From Perognathus longimembris pacificus (lineage: Eukaryota > Chordata > Mammalia > Rodentia > Heteromyidae): a DNA stretch of 64,000 nt. The stretch lies in contig NC_063170.1 in the NCBI RefSeq assembly GCF_023159225.1, positions 28,608,301 to 28,672,300 on the forward strand, given 5' to 3'. The position numbers and the translations under genes were made by a program. The notes below the pieces were generated by a model, which saw only the letters and a program-made list of their open reading frames with translations, did no database searches and was not told the DNA's origin. This document shows positions 48,901 through 53,345 of this stretch, in pieces. Each line of letters begins with the position of its first letter. The first letter of the stretch is position 1.

Positions 48901-50252
48901 CAAAACACTGTAGACGATGCCCTAAGTACTGTTCTTTTTTAAAGCTATATGAAAATGCTGCTTAACAACAAACAGTCCACATGAAACAGACTCATTCTAA
49001 TAATTATTTTATCAGATCTTCTATGCTACATTTCCACTGTATACTCTGAAAGCTAAATATAGCTGATGCTAATAGTTGGATATTGGCAAGTTGCTTTTTA
49101 AATCACTGACAACTAAAGTTAATCTATCTTTAGTCCTCCCCAAATGTTATGTCGATATCTTACTGTGGAAAATTATGTGATCTGATGGCTGTATTAAGTA
49201 TTTGATATGAATGTTTTCAGGTAATCATCAGGCACAGTGGAACATGATAACTCCACTCAACTCATGGGTCTGCTCATGCTTGTTCTGTCCTCCCGTGGCC
49301 ATCGGTAGAACTGTTGTGCATATTTAGCAGTTGGCCAAACTTTCTATGCAATATAAAACTGATAGAACCTGAGTACTTATTTTAGCATTTTCTATGTTAT
49401 AATATATTTAATTTGATTTGCAAGTCATATGCATTCAGGTCACTGTTGAGTAAAGAAACCAAATATTTTATCTCTTCTGTAATCTATGTACCTAGCTATG
49501 TCATGGTTAGTTACTTTACTCAGAAGTCATATACAAAGGCCTTATTTTCAATTGCATTGTGTGTGGTATATTTTACTCTGGTTTCCTGCTTTACTTCAGT
49601 AGACCTTATGGGTTTGAACAGGGGACCTCTACCAACAAATTTTGAAAACCTCAACATTTCTCTTTCTACAGAAAAGAAAAAAGCTGGGCTATTTGAACAA
49701 ATCACTAAAACTCATGGAACAATTATTGGCGTGACATCGGGGATTGTCTTGGTTCTTCTCATTATTTCTATCTTGGTGCAAGTGAAACAACCCCGGAAAA
49801 AGGTCATGGCTTGCAAAACTGCTTTCAATAAAACTGGCTTCCAAGAAGTGTTTGACCCTCCTCACTATGAGCTGTTTTCACTGAGGGACAAAGAGATTTC
49901 TGCAGACCTGGCCGACTTGTCGGAAGAACTGGACAACTTCCAGAAGCTGCGGTGCTCCCCCACAGCCTCCCGGTGCATTCACGACCATCACTGCGGCTCA
50001 CAAGCGCCCCGTGCCAAGCAGGGCAGGACCAACCTCAGCGCCATGGAACTTCCCTTCCAAAACGATTTTGCACAACCACAGCCAATGAAAACATTTAATA
50101 GCACCTTCAAAAAGAGTAGCTACACTTTCAAACAGGCACATGAGTGTCCTGAACAGGCTCTAGAAGACAGAGTCATGGAGGAGATTCCCTGTGAAATTTA
50201 TGTCCGAGGGCGAGATGATTCTGCACAGGCATCCATATCCATAGACTTTTAA
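2492..50252 (+). CDS. NETO2: NETO2, neuropilin and tolloid-like protein 2 (9 coding exons)
   Basis: Coding exons are 2492-2525, 19794-19850, 22529-22669, 23502-23750, 27480-27524, 27607-27734, 35789-36017, 48461-48574 and 49672-50252. They sum to 1578 nt, 525 residues, the usual length of the family. Order seen: signal peptide (about 1-26), CUB1 (about 45-160), linker, CUB2 (about 177-293), LDL-receptor class A module (297-331, six cysteines), a single transmembrane helix (about 348-368) followed by KQPRKK, and a cytoplasmic tail of about 155 residues. This is a type I membrane protein. Family knowledge: NETO2 is an auxiliary subunit of kainate receptors (notably GluK2), slowing their desensitisation and raising agonist affinity; it has also been reported to bind the chloride transporter KCC2 and GRIP. 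No stop, frameshift or broken splice site is visible, so the gene looks functional. The only close alternative is the paralogue NETO1; the N-terminus, the inter-CUB linker and the tail match NETO2. Confidence 0.97.
3231..4485. other. intron 1, no feature recognised
   Basis: AT-rich sequence after the CpG island. Short frames on both strands (for example 3977-4273) resemble no protein I know. Confidence 0.5.
4486..4688 (-). mobile_element. SINE-A
   Basis: Minus-oriented dimer: T-rich tail at 4479-4496, right half complement, then the tRNA-like half ending ccacattcccagtcc. Diverged compared with the youngest copies. Confidence 0.85.
5418..5610 (+). mobile_element. old B1/7SL-like SINE
   Basis: Recognisable core gcatgcttgtaatctcagctactcc, then an ID-like segment (agcaagctcgaggccatgagttt). 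Strongly diverged. Confidence 0.5.
5868..5955 (-). mobile_element. ID-like SINE fragment
   Basis: Minus-strand ID core: tggcagtactagggtttgaa ... cttccacttgagcta. Single half only. Confidence 0.6.
5956..6796. other. intron 1, no feature recognised
   Basis: AT-rich, apart from a short G run near 5995-6010. No conserved frame or family repeat recognised. Confidence 0.45.
6797..6985 (+). mobile_element. SINE-B with G-run tail
   Basis: B1-like half (aggcactggtggctcactcc) and a degraded right half. It runs into a G-rich tract (6974-7007) instead of an A-tail. Confidence 0.7.
7321..7562 (+). mobile_element. SINE-B
   Basis: Complete: gggccaggcactgatggctc start, right half gctgtggctcaaagtggtag, and an A-rich tail at 7541-7562. 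A further B1-like scrap lies at 7245-7310. Confidence 0.8.
7563..9381. other. intron 1, no feature recognised
   Basis: Mostly unique-looking AT-rich sequence. A short minus ID-like scrap is at 8470-8507. The 126-residue minus-strand frame at 8957-9337 has no recognisable domain. Confidence 0.45.
9398..9620 (-). mobile_element. SINE-A with 16-bp TSD
   Basis: Flanked by TAGAATTACTACATAT at 9382-9397 and 9621-9636, a perfect duplication. The tail is a TA/TTTA-rich run at 9397-9426. Confidence 0.93.
9735..10110 (+). mobile_element. possible solo LTR fragment
   Basis: A TATAAA-like box (gtataaagctgctccctcc, near 10022) is followed about 60 bases later by aataaagc, and the block starts near tgaagaaaagctgaa. 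This is the order of U3-R-U5 parts in a retroviral LTR. No ORF, and no exact TSD found. Could be another repeat type. Confidence 0.35.
10123..10288 (+). mobile_element. SINE-B, 3' truncated
   Basis: Left half ccaggtgccagttactcac and the start of the right half (aactgtggctcaagtggtag). Stops after gtactagcctg. Confidence 0.75.
10289..11592. other. intron 1, no feature recognised
   Basis: No repeat or gene recognised. A C/T-rich stretch spans 11000-11130. Frames here lack any family resemblance. Confidence 0.45.
11593..11802 (+). mobile_element. SINE-A with TSD
   Basis: Near-complete dimer with an 18-A tail. The flanks aaggtatccattg and aaggtatcaattg form a TSD with one mismatch. Confidence 0.93.
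12150..12560 (+). mobile_element. possible ancient MaLR/ERVL-type LTR
   Basis: The succession ctcccaaaaggcatgtgtt ... gaagtgactgaatcataa ... accacgatgttctgcct ... gagccatagaccatgag ... tttgtcacaacaaa matches, from memory, an ancient mammalian LTR layout. No TSD can be seen. Assignment is tentative. Confidence 0.35.
12561..13756. other. intron 1, no feature recognised
   Basis: AT-rich sequence without recognisable repeat or conserved frame. Confidence 0.45.
13770..13985 (+). mobile_element. SINE-A with 13-bp perfect TSD
   Basis: Young copy. The tail is an (AAAT)n run. AAATTACAGTGCA flanks it at 13757-13769 and 13986-13998. Confidence 0.95.
13999..15344. other. intron 1, no feature recognised
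   Basis: AT-rich, no SINE. Short frames at 14360-14596 (-) and 14886-15080 (+) are not recognised. Confidence 0.45.
15345..15600 (+). mobile_element. SINE-B
   Basis: Both halves are visible with a 16-A internal run between them (15463-15478). The end passes into a GA-rich run. Confidence 0.8.
16141..16350 (+). mobile_element. SINE-A inside old L1
   Basis: Both halves and a 15-A tail. Diverged; TSD not obvious. Confidence 0.88.
16512..16705 (+). mobile_element. SINE-B inside old L1
   Basis: Starts gtggggcactggtggctcat. Internal deletions in both halves. Ends agaactggcataaaaaaaa. Confidence 0.75.
17139..17370 (+). mobile_element. SINE-A inside old L1, 15-bp perfect TSD
   Basis: Young copy with a long A-rich tail. 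ATAATTAGTGCAGGG lies on each side (17124-17138 and 17371-17385). Confidence 0.95.
17884..18190 (+). mobile_element. SINE-B with internal GGAA expansion
   Basis: The junction of the two halves is expanded into a purine run, mainly (GGAA)n and (GAAA)n, at 18008-18090. The right half follows (gatctgtggcttaagtgat). Confidence 0.8.
18346..18580 (+). mobile_element. SINE-B inside old L1
   Basis: Complete copy: agccagacgctggtgcctca to ccatgaccaaccaaaaaaaa. Confidence 0.85.
19428..19674 (+). mobile_element. SINE-B ending in a (CA)n run
   Basis: Left half intact, right half partly deleted. The tail has become a CA microsatellite at about 19627-19674. It ends about 120 bases before NETO2 exon 2. Confidence 0.8.
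19794..19850 (+). CDS. NETO2: NETO2 exon 2 (rest of signal peptide)
   Basis: 57 nt, phase 1 at both ends. It encodes residues 12-30: the hydrophobic core VLLITILVV and then [10 protein letters not shown], so signal cleavage is probable between residues 22 and 26. The acceptor is ttattctag after a T-rich tract; the donor is gtaata. Confidence 0.95.
19851..22528. other. intron 2, little recognised
   Basis: AT-rich. Contains a (TTTC)n run at 20902-20925, a B1-like minus scrap at 20925-20995, and an (ATATCT)n run at 22424-22450 just upstream of exon 3. No other gene signal. Confidence 0.5.
22529..22669 (+). CDS. NETO2: NETO2 exon 3 (first half of CUB1)
   Basis: 141 nt, phase 1-1, residues 31-77. 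It carries the first two CUB1 cysteines (Cys45 in TQCGIW, Cys72 in KECIYI) and the [14 protein letters not shown] stretch typical of CUB strands. The acceptor reads cctaaag, with AAG rather than CAG or TAG. The donor gtattc is weaker than average. Confidence 0.95.
22879..23087 (+). mobile_element. SINE-A with 14-bp TSD
   Basis: TAAAAGTTTATGGG at 22865-22878 and 23088-23101 flanks the element. It sits in intron 3, which is only 832 bp, about 210 bases after exon 3. Confidence 0.93.
23502..23750 (+). CDS. NETO2: NETO2 exon 4 (second half of CUB1)
   Basis: 249 nt, phase 1-1, residues 78-160. It contains the CUB signature FDHLEVRDG (residues 102-110), the other cysteine pair (Cys100, Cys122) and the closing FRAKYSF strand. 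Glu95, Asp103 and Asp144 sit where calcium-binding CUB domains carry their ligands, which is an inference from spacing. The acceptor is ttttatag; the donor gtaaag is followed at once by an in-frame TAA at 23759. Confidence 0.96.
23850..24540 (-). mobile_element. ancient L1 3' end
   Basis: Reads as the complement of an old L1M-type 3' UTR: tggaatcacacagtatcagc ... cattaaataatcc ... attatgaataaagctgctgt. Assignment is from memory of the motif order. No frame remains. Confidence 0.5.
24760..24962 (+). mobile_element. B1-like SINE followed by truncated SINE-B
   Basis: A degraded B1-like unit (24760-24905) directly precedes a SINE-B left half (ggccaggtgctggtggctca) that stops after aggaggctaaaa. 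Confidence 0.6.
25091..25298 (-). mobile_element. SINE-A with 14-bp perfect TSD
   Basis: Young copy. CATAAGAAAGTTTT at 25077-25090 and 25299-25312. Confidence 0.95.
25356..25566 (-). mobile_element. SINE-A
   Basis: Second minus copy about 60 bases after the previous one. T-rich tail at 25356-25376, and intact A/B-box complement near the right end. Confidence 0.92.
25764..25938 (+). mobile_element. SINE-B, internally deleted
   Basis: gccaggtgcagtagctcatg start and a shortened right half ending cctgagctcaaacttcag. Confidence 0.75.
26598..26800 (-). mobile_element. SINE-B
   Basis: Complement of both halves: tttttgctcaaggctgatgc ... cacttctggctttt, then ggctggctttacactggaa ... gtgagtagctaggaac. 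Confidence 0.7.
26821..27022 (-). mobile_element. SINE-A with 13-bp TSD
   Basis: TCTGCTAGCTTTT at 26808-26820 and 27023-27035. Confidence 0.93.
27036..27180 (-). mobile_element. ancient L1 3' UTR fragment
   Basis: atggtaaaatatacatatta ... gtggccatcaccactgccat resembles the complement of an old L1M 3' UTR. Tentative. The remainder up to exon 5 (27181-27479) shows nothing recognised. Confidence 0.4.
27480..27524 (+). CDS. NETO2: NETO2 exon 5 (inter-CUB linker, 45 nt)
   Basis: A very small exon coding residues 161-175, [15 protein letters not shown], the linker between the two CUB domains. It is phase 1-1, so skipping it would keep the frame. The acceptor is gttacag. The donor, gtttag, is a poor match to the consensus, and the next intron is only 82 bp. 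Confidence 0.93.
27607..27734 (+). CDS. NETO2: NETO2 exon 6 (start of CUB2)
   Basis: 128 nt, enters in phase 1 and leaves in phase 0, residues 176-218. It carries the first CUB2 cysteine pair (Cys177, Cys207) and the [11 protein letters not shown] strand. The acceptor is ctttctag; the donor is gtacag. Confidence 0.95.
27840..27938 (-). mobile_element. B1-type SINE
   Basis: Complement of a B1 core: ttgccccaggctggcctcca ... gtctcagcctcttgaata. Lies 100 bases after exon 6. Confidence 0.7.
27943..28067 (-). mobile_element. lone right half of SINE-A/B
   Basis: Complement of the shared right half only, with a T-rich tail. The flanks ataacaactttt and gtaacaactttt suggest its own insertion. Confidence 0.7.
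28217..28405 (+). mobile_element. SINE-B, left half shortened
   Basis: agccagatactaatggctgc start. The right half is complete to caccctgaattcaaa. Confidence 0.75.
28864..29077 (+). mobile_element. SINE-B
   Basis: gagctgggtgctggtggtac to ccccagtaccattaaaaaaa. Confidence 0.8.
29228..29335 (+). mobile_element. ID-like monomer
   Basis: A single tRNA-Ala-like unit: gagtttggctcaagtggtag ... gcctagcaagcacaaagtcc, followed by a GA and T-rich run. Confidence 0.75.
29345..29745 (+). mobile_element. cluster of SINE-B left half, (CA)n, B1 and SINE-B fragment
   Basis: 29345-29456 SINE-B left half; 29457-29511 (CA)n microsatellite; 29520-29640 B1-like unit with an A-rich end; 29645-29745 truncated SINE-B. 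Antiparallel (CA)n frames here (HT or VC repeats) are not genes. Confidence 0.7.
29760..30810 (+). mobile_element. ancient L1 ORF2 C-terminus and 3' end
   Basis: Sense blocks in L1 order: aaaactattgtacaaaagaa, gacatttctcaaaagaagac, tcagaaatatgcaaatcaag, ccccagttagaatggctatt, tgtccttcaacagaagaatg, and atgttctcacttagatatgg. Stops interrupt every frame. Confidence 0.7.
30812..31032 (+). mobile_element. B1 plus ID-like composite SINE
   Basis: Clear B1 head (cccaggcacagtggtacacg) and an ID-like rear (gtgactgggtgtggctcaag). Older looking than the SINE-B copies. Confidence 0.65.
31351..31437 (+). mobile_element. ID-like fragment
   Basis: gaggcacggctcagttggag ... ccagtccccgtcacagaccc. Diverged. Confidence 0.45.
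31690..32830 (+). mobile_element. possible ancient L1/HAL1 ORF1 region
   Basis: A-rich sense strand with phrases typical of L1 ORF1 and its neighbourhood: aattatccaatctgaaatgc, acagagcttcagagccttgt, actcagaatcttatactgg followed by actttcaggaataagggc. The 87-residue frame at 31906-32169 is a remnant at best. Assignment uncertain. Confidence 0.4.
32955..33145 (+). mobile_element. SINE-B with deleted left half
   Basis: gccaggcacccatggaggct joins early to ctgatctgagttcaaagcc. The right half is partly duplicated (ccaaaagtgg appears twice, at 33042 and 33060). Confidence 0.7.
33146..33927. other. intron 6, no feature recognised
   Basis: AT-rich, no repeat recognised apart from a short CA run near 33572-33581. 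Confidence 0.4.
33928..33998 (-). mobile_element. ID-like fragment
   Basis: Complement core ggtggtactgggatttgaac ... ggcacttgagccagatccc. Confidence 0.6.
34193..34318 (-). mobile_element. B1-type SINE
   Basis: Complement of B1: ggaggttgaacccaggttct ... atctaggattacagccatga. Confidence 0.65.
34631..34833 (-). mobile_element. SINE-A with 16-bp perfect TSD
   Basis: CACTCATTAAATTTTT at 34615-34630 and 34834-34849. Few CpG losses, so it is among the youngest here. Confidence 0.95.
34889..34930. repeat. (TG)n microsatellite
   Basis: gtgtgtgtgtgtgtgcgtgc-type run, interrupted by GC and CA steps. Confidence 0.8.
35046..35140 (+). mobile_element. ID-like monomer
   Basis: gggctggaggtgtggctcaa ... 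acctgagttcgagttcttat. Single half. Confidence 0.65.
35141..35788. other. end of intron 6, no feature recognised
   Basis: AT-rich sequence leading to the exon 7 acceptor, with a clear T-rich tract just before it. Confidence 0.5.
35789..36017 (+). CDS. NETO2: NETO2 exon 7 (rest of CUB2)
   Basis: 229 nt, phase 0 to phase 1, residues 219-294. It contains Cys234 and Cys256, the CUB strand [10 protein letters not shown] and the closing [10 protein letters not shown]. The acceptor is tgtttcag; the donor gtaagt is close to ideal. A minus-strand ID-like fragment starts only about 30 bases into the intron. Confidence 0.96.
36045..36157 (-). mobile_element. right-half SINE fragment next to exon 7
   Basis: Complement of the shared right half (gcactggagcttgaacttaa ... 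ccacaagtctacttcttgct). Begins about 28 bases after the exon 7 donor. Confidence 0.6.
36200..37742 (-). mobile_element. ancient L1M-type 3' region, host of a younger L1
   Basis: Complement phrases of an old L1 3' UTR: gatattaactttgttaaggt with tgtctgcctgtaacttgcaa, later attgccaatattctacaatt and caagtgaaattatttggtct. The sequence resumes after the younger L1 at about 41181. Assigned from motif order. Confidence 0.5.
39481..40158 (-). mobile_element. solo LTR of an ERVK/IAP-like endogenous retrovirus
   Basis: 678 bp, bounded by TGTTG and CAACA, with the 6-bp target CTCCAG duplicated at 39475-39480 and 40159-40164. On its own (minus) strand it has a TATA box (complement of tttatatagg at about 39571) and then AATAAA (complement of tttatt, 39549-39554). 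It contains no coding sequence. A 6-bp TSD and this layout fit class II (beta-type) retroviruses. It interrupts the L1 at the place matching 61433 of the + strand copy. Confidence 0.92.
39837..39938. repeat. three perfect 34-bp tandem repeats in the LTR U3
   Basis: Units 39837-39870, 39871-39904 and 39905-39938, each starting gtgaggagactttcctgttt. They lie upstream of the LTR TATA box in its own orientation, the position of retroviral enhancer repeats. Confidence 0.93.
41383..41690 (-). mobile_element. B1-type SINEs (two units)
   Basis: 41383-41570 carries an ID-like head complement and a B1 unit (gaatagctggggttacaggc). A second B1 unit follows at 41590-41682 (actagctgggattagaaaca). Confidence 0.65.
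41691..42600. other. intron 7, no feature recognised
   Basis: AT-rich. The frames at 42236-42421 (-) and 42306-42530 (+) overlap each other and show no family. Confidence 0.4.
42616..42839 (+). mobile_element. SINE-A with 15-bp perfect TSD
   Basis: AAGAGGTTACTTCCA at 42601-42615 and 42840-42854. Confidence 0.95.
42855..43464. other. intron 7, no feature recognised
   Basis: No repeat recognised. Overlapping frames at 43084-43408 on both strands are not similar to any protein I know. Confidence 0.4.
43465..43526 (+). mobile_element. A-only insertion with 15-bp TSD
   Basis: A 36-base A run (43479-43514) separates two copies of AAAGAATGTAAAGTA (43465-43479 and 43512-43526, sharing edge A bases with the run). 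Nothing but A lies between the repeats. The right copy runs directly into a SINE-B. Confidence 0.75.
43527..43790 (+). mobile_element. SINE-B with purine tail
   Basis: gctgaatgctggtatctcat to agttcaagccccaataaag, then a GGAA/GGGA-rich tail. Confidence 0.78.
43791..44490. other. intron 7, no feature recognised
   Basis: Moderate GC, no SINE, no recognised frame. Confidence 0.4.
44490..44707 (-). mobile_element. SINE-A
   Basis: A 26-T tail complement at 44489-44514 and an almost unmutated body. The flanks ccaatatggttttt and ccaatatgttttt suggest the TSD. Confidence 0.94.
45284..45453. repeat. 170-bp direct duplication, copy 1
   Basis: Matches 46597-46766 in the same orientation with about 14 substitutions and no gaps by eye (about 92%). 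Begins aggcagcagagctatttttg. Similarity stops sharply at both ends. Not a SINE I recognise. Confidence 0.85.
45756..45954 (+). mobile_element. B1/ID composite SINE ending in (CA)n
   Basis: B1-like head (accaggtgtggttcatgcct), ID-like rear (ggttcaagtgtcttggctca), (CA)n at 45920-45954. Confidence 0.65.
46152..46596 (+). mobile_element. multi-unit B1-derived composite SINE
   Basis: Three B1-like units in a row begin near 46152 (ggatgccagtggctataatc), 46270 (gctgagtgcaatggcctgtg) and 46391 (gctagctgtgatggtgtttt). An ID-like unit (46508-46570, gctagaggcatgcctcagcc) and an AAC/AAT tail follow. It ends exactly where duplication copy 2 begins. Confidence 0.6.
46597..46766. repeat. 170-bp direct duplication, copy 2
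   Basis: Partner of 45284-45453, 1313 bases downstream. It starts just after the A-rich tail of the composite SINE. Confidence 0.85.
46767..47562. other. intron 7, no feature recognised
   Basis: The 87-residue frame at 46975-47238 has no recognised family. The remainder is AT-rich. Confidence 0.4.
47563..47787 (+). mobile_element. SINE-B with deletion at the junction and purine tail
   Basis: gtgccaggtgctagtagctt start, an early jump to the right half (aggtgcggctcaagtagtaa), and a tail of GGGA/GGAA repeats. Confidence 0.75.
47870..48075 (-). mobile_element. B1/ID composite SINE
   Basis: ID complement (ctggtattctaccacttgag) followed by a B1-like complement (ggagatggagtcttgtggac). Confidence 0.6.
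48190..48285 (+). mobile_element. ID-like monomer
   Basis: gaggccagagacatgactca ... aattcaaaccccagcactac with an A-rich end, about 175 bases before exon 8. Confidence 0.7.
48461..48574 (+). CDS. NETO2: NETO2 exon 8 (LDLa module)
   Basis: 114 nt, phase 1-1, residues 295-332. It is a self-contained LDL-receptor class A cassette: cysteines 297, 304, 309, 316, 322 and 331, with the acidic calcium cluster at Asp327-Glu328. One N-glycosylation sequon is seen at Asn311 (NNS). The acceptor is cctatag and the donor gtgagt. Reading into the intron stays open to a TAA at 48712. Confidence 0.96.
48575..49671. other. intron 8, no repeat recognised
   Basis: 1097 bp of AT-rich sequence without SINEs, unusual for this window. 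Open in frame with exon 8 to 48714, and in frame with exon 9 from 49413. Confidence 0.5.
49672..50252 (+). CDS. NETO2: NETO2 exon 9 (transmembrane helix and cytoplasmic tail)
   Basis: Last coding exon, residues 333-525, with stop TAA at 50250-50252. A lysine-rich juxtamembrane stretch leads to the helix (about 348-368, [21 protein letters not shown]) and a basic stop-transfer KQPRKK. The tail holds [13 protein letters not shown] and many Ser/Thr sites, and ends QASISIDF. From memory, the tail around residues 435-465 differs from human NETO2 at more positions than the ectodomain does. The acceptor is tttctacag. The frame is also open upstream into intron 8, back to 49413, with no evidence that this part is used. 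Confidence 0.96.
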
Positions 50253-51799
50253 TCCGCACTGATGGTGGTAGGAATCAGGAGCGGATGTGTGCAGCCTAGA
50301 GCTCCAGTCTCTCTCAGCAGCCAACCCTGTTCTAGCAAAACTAAGAAGACCTTCATTTGCCACTAGCATATTGTAATGGTGACTTTATCTCAGGCAGTTT
50401 ATATGTGTTATACCAACCAAGGAACTTAGTGTATTTAGTGGGGAAATTGACCATCATCTGTTGCTTGATGCCATATGAACAAAGCACCACTAGTTAGCAG
50501 CTGAAGAGAAGAGTAATACTGAGCTAGGCTCTGGCTCAGGTTCAGGCCCAGGCTCAGGCTATTGAGTGATAAAGCTCTATCAAATACAGCTTTGATCACA
50601 CAATAGACTTTAAAGATAAGCTTTTTTCAATAGTACTTTTGGTTTACTTTTCTCTGAATTTAAGTTGTTTTATATGCCTAGAATTTGCCATTTCCATGCC
50701 CTATCTAAGGCCAATGGGTTAGTGTACCATTTACATCAAAATATAGCTGGTAACTGGGCTAAGTGCCATTTAAGACTCACTTATATTTCATTTCTGTCTA
50801 CTAGTTGATATACTGTTGCCTTCTCATTGTTGAATCTTTAGTTCCCGTTTCATGGGAAAAGTAGTATATGGTTACTCTCATGAAATCATATTTTGTCTTA
50901 GTTTTCTAGGATATTTCATAATCCAGGAAGGTATGTACCAATTATCAGCCATGACTAAAACTTTGAGGAAGATGATAAAAGCTTTTATTAAGTCTTTGAA
51001 GTTTCCTATATTTGGTTACACAGTGGCTGCCCCATTCATTCCAGAACACAGGGTATTTAATGCATCTTTGGGTCACTGGTCATTGGGTTTATTCGCAGTG
51101 ATTCTCACCTCCACATTGCTGTTATTTTTGCAATATGGTCATTTCACCACCCTTGTATTGGATTACTTCTTTCTTGAAACAGTACATTTTTGTAGTCTTA
51201 CCAAAAATAACAATTTCAACTTTTTTTAAGCTGCATTTCTGACCTTATGATTTTTATGGTATATAAGATAATAATTTATAAACATGATATTAAAACTCAT
51301 TGTGTTTTTTAAACTTTTGATATTATTTGATACTGTACAAATTTTATGAAATCAAGATTAATGGCCTACAAGACAGATATCCTGAGTGCTCACATACCAG
51401 CTTTGTACATGAATGTGCTCTGAGGGGGCTGTACATTGTTGCTTATTACTGAGGCCTAGGTCATGTGTGCATAAGCTTTCCTTTCGTTACTGTAGTCTGT
51501 GGTAAATTTTTCACTATGTAATATTTATTGCTCTAAATCACTACACAAGTCATATTAAACTCTACATTGTCACATGATTCTTCCATTGAGTTATTTATGG
51601 CATTGATATTTGAGATCTTAAGATATGTATGGAAAGGAGTCCATTTGCTGAATTATAACCAATATACACCTACCATTTAGAATAGTAAATTCTTGTTTTT
51701 TTTGCATTTTTGTATTTTTTATCTTTTACATTTGTTTTTACATCTTACATTCTCAGTGAAATGAGAAGTTGACATTTTGTGGAATTTTGGTTAATTATT

Positions 51800-51935
51800 T
51801 TAAGTGCTTTGGGTTTTTTTGTTTGTTTGTTTTAAGGTAGTATCTTGCTGTATAGCCCAGGTTGACCTCAAATTCATGATCCTGCCCCAGCCCCCTAAAT
51901 GCCTGGGTTACAGTGTACACCACCTCATCTAGCTC
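51800..51935 (-). mobile_element. B1-type SINE in the 3' UTR
   Basis: Complement of B1: cttgctgtatagcccaggtt ... aatgcctgggttacagtgta, with a T-rich tail (tttttttgtttgtttgtttt). Confidence 0.75.
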
Positions 51936-52387
51936 ATAGATTTTGTTCAGTGTTATATAGACACTGTCTCAGATTAGTGAAAACGGTGATCTTAAGCACA
52001 TACATGATCATGCACTTAGAAAATACTGCTTCAAAGTTTGTTTCCTATGTCATATTTTGTATTTTAAGAAGTAGATTATATACAAGTGACAAGGAAATCA
52101 TTCTCATAGTATTTTCATTATATAAATTTATATGACACCAGAATTTCCAGTTTTAAAAATATAACTTGGAAATATTAAAAAGACTGAATGAATATTGTAG
52201 TCAGTGATCTTGTACTGGAGAGAGATTTAACATTTTTCAGTGGTTACATTGAGTCAACATTTTACTAGAAAACTTGGGCCGTCCAGCATTTGGACAACAT
52301 AGAAAATACTTCATTAACAACTACTCTCCTAATGTTCATTGTGATGGAAAGGACATTCTCATACTTCATATATAAAATTATATCTGT

Positions 52388-52393
52388 AATAAA
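52388..52393 (+). terminator. NETO2: candidate poly(A) signal AATAAA
   Basis: First canonical AATAAA in the 3' UTR, about 2.1 kb after the stop codon. A T-rich stretch follows. Use is unproven. Confidence 0.4.
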
Positions 52394-52502
52394 AGAAACT
52401 TTTATGCATCTTTAACATCTAGATTATGGTAGAAATAATGCTTACCTACATTACAGCTAGTTACTTATAATTATGTTTTTATTTTTGAAATCAGTGACCT
52501 AT

Positions 52503-52713
52503 ATATTTTTTTTTTTTTTTTTGCCAGTTCTGGGGCTTGGACTCAGGGCCTGAGCACTGTCCCTGGCTTCTTTTTGCTCAAGGCTAGCACTGTGCAAACT
52601 TGAGCCACAGCACCACTTCTGGCCTTTTCTGTATATATGGTGCTGAGGAATCGAACCTAGGGTTTCATGTATACGGGCAAACACTCTTGCAACTAGGCCA
52701 TATTCCCAGCCCC
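52503..52713 (-). mobile_element. SINE-A, downstream or distal 3' UTR
   Basis: T-run at 52507-52522, then a full dimer ending ccatattcccagcccc. About 100 bases after the AATAAA at 52388. Confidence 0.92.
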
Positions 52714-52889
52714 ATAACCTATTTTTAAAAGGCCTAAGAGAACTACAAAATAAAGAGACATCAAATATGAAAACAGAACATAAATGCATAGTTTCATGCA
52801 GTTTAGTTGGACAGTGATCTGGTCCTAAATTTTCTAGCTGCTAAAATGAAACAAACAGCACTTCCTTTTCAAAGTAGAAAACACAAACT

Positions 52890-53345
52890 CATTGGGTGTT
52901 GTTGGTTCATGCCTATAATTCTAGCTGTTTAGAAGGCTGAGATCTGAGGATCGTAGTTCAAAACTAGCCTGAGCAGAAAAGTCCATTAGCCTCTTACCTC
53001 CAATTAACCATCAAAAAGCTGGAAGTGGAGATGTGCCTCAAGTGGTAGGATGTTAGTCTCAAGTGAAAAAGCCATGCAAGAAGAGGTCCAGGGGCTGGGG
53101 ATATGGCCTAGTGGCAAGAGTGCTTGCCTTGTATACATGAGGCCCTGGGTTCAATTCCCCAGCACCACATATACAGAAAATGGCCAGAAGTGGCGCTGTG
53201 GCTCAAGTGGCAGAGTGCTAGCCTTGAGCAAAAAGAGGCCAGGGACAGTGCTCAGGCCCTGAGTCCAAGCCCCAGGACTGGCCAAAAAAAAAAAAAAAAG
53301 AAGAGGTCCAGGCCTGAGTTCAAGCCCAGGTACTGGCACGAATAG
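52890..53345 (+). mobile_element. SINE-B split by a SINE-A
   Basis: The SINE-B left half and most of its right half run 52890-53092. SINE-A occupies about 53093-53300. The SINE-B end resumes with ggcctgagttcaagcccagg. AAGAGGTCCAGG is duplicated at 53081-53092 and 53301-53312. Confidence 0.93.
53093..53300 (+). mobile_element. SINE-A nested in SINE-B
   Basis: Young dimer with a 16-A tail. Its 12-bp TSD lies inside the SINE-B right half. Confidence 0.93.

Larger units (their letters stand above)
50253..52410 (+). other. NETO2: NETO2 3' UTR (minimum extent uncertain)
   Basis: AT-rich sequence follows the stop codon. Candidate poly(A) signals on the + strand are ATTAAA at 51289, 51554 and 52174, AATAAA at 52388 and 52749, and, far downstream, AATAAA at 54042 and ATTAAA at 55148. 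I cannot decide which is used. The end given assumes the AATAAA at 52388; a longer transcript reaching about 55170 is equally possible. Confidence 0.55.

Noticed and set aside
49413..49671. In-frame extension of exon 9 upstream as an alternative first exon
   Set aside because: The exon 9 acceptor at 49672 is strong, the joined product matches the family, and no promoter signal is seen upstream.
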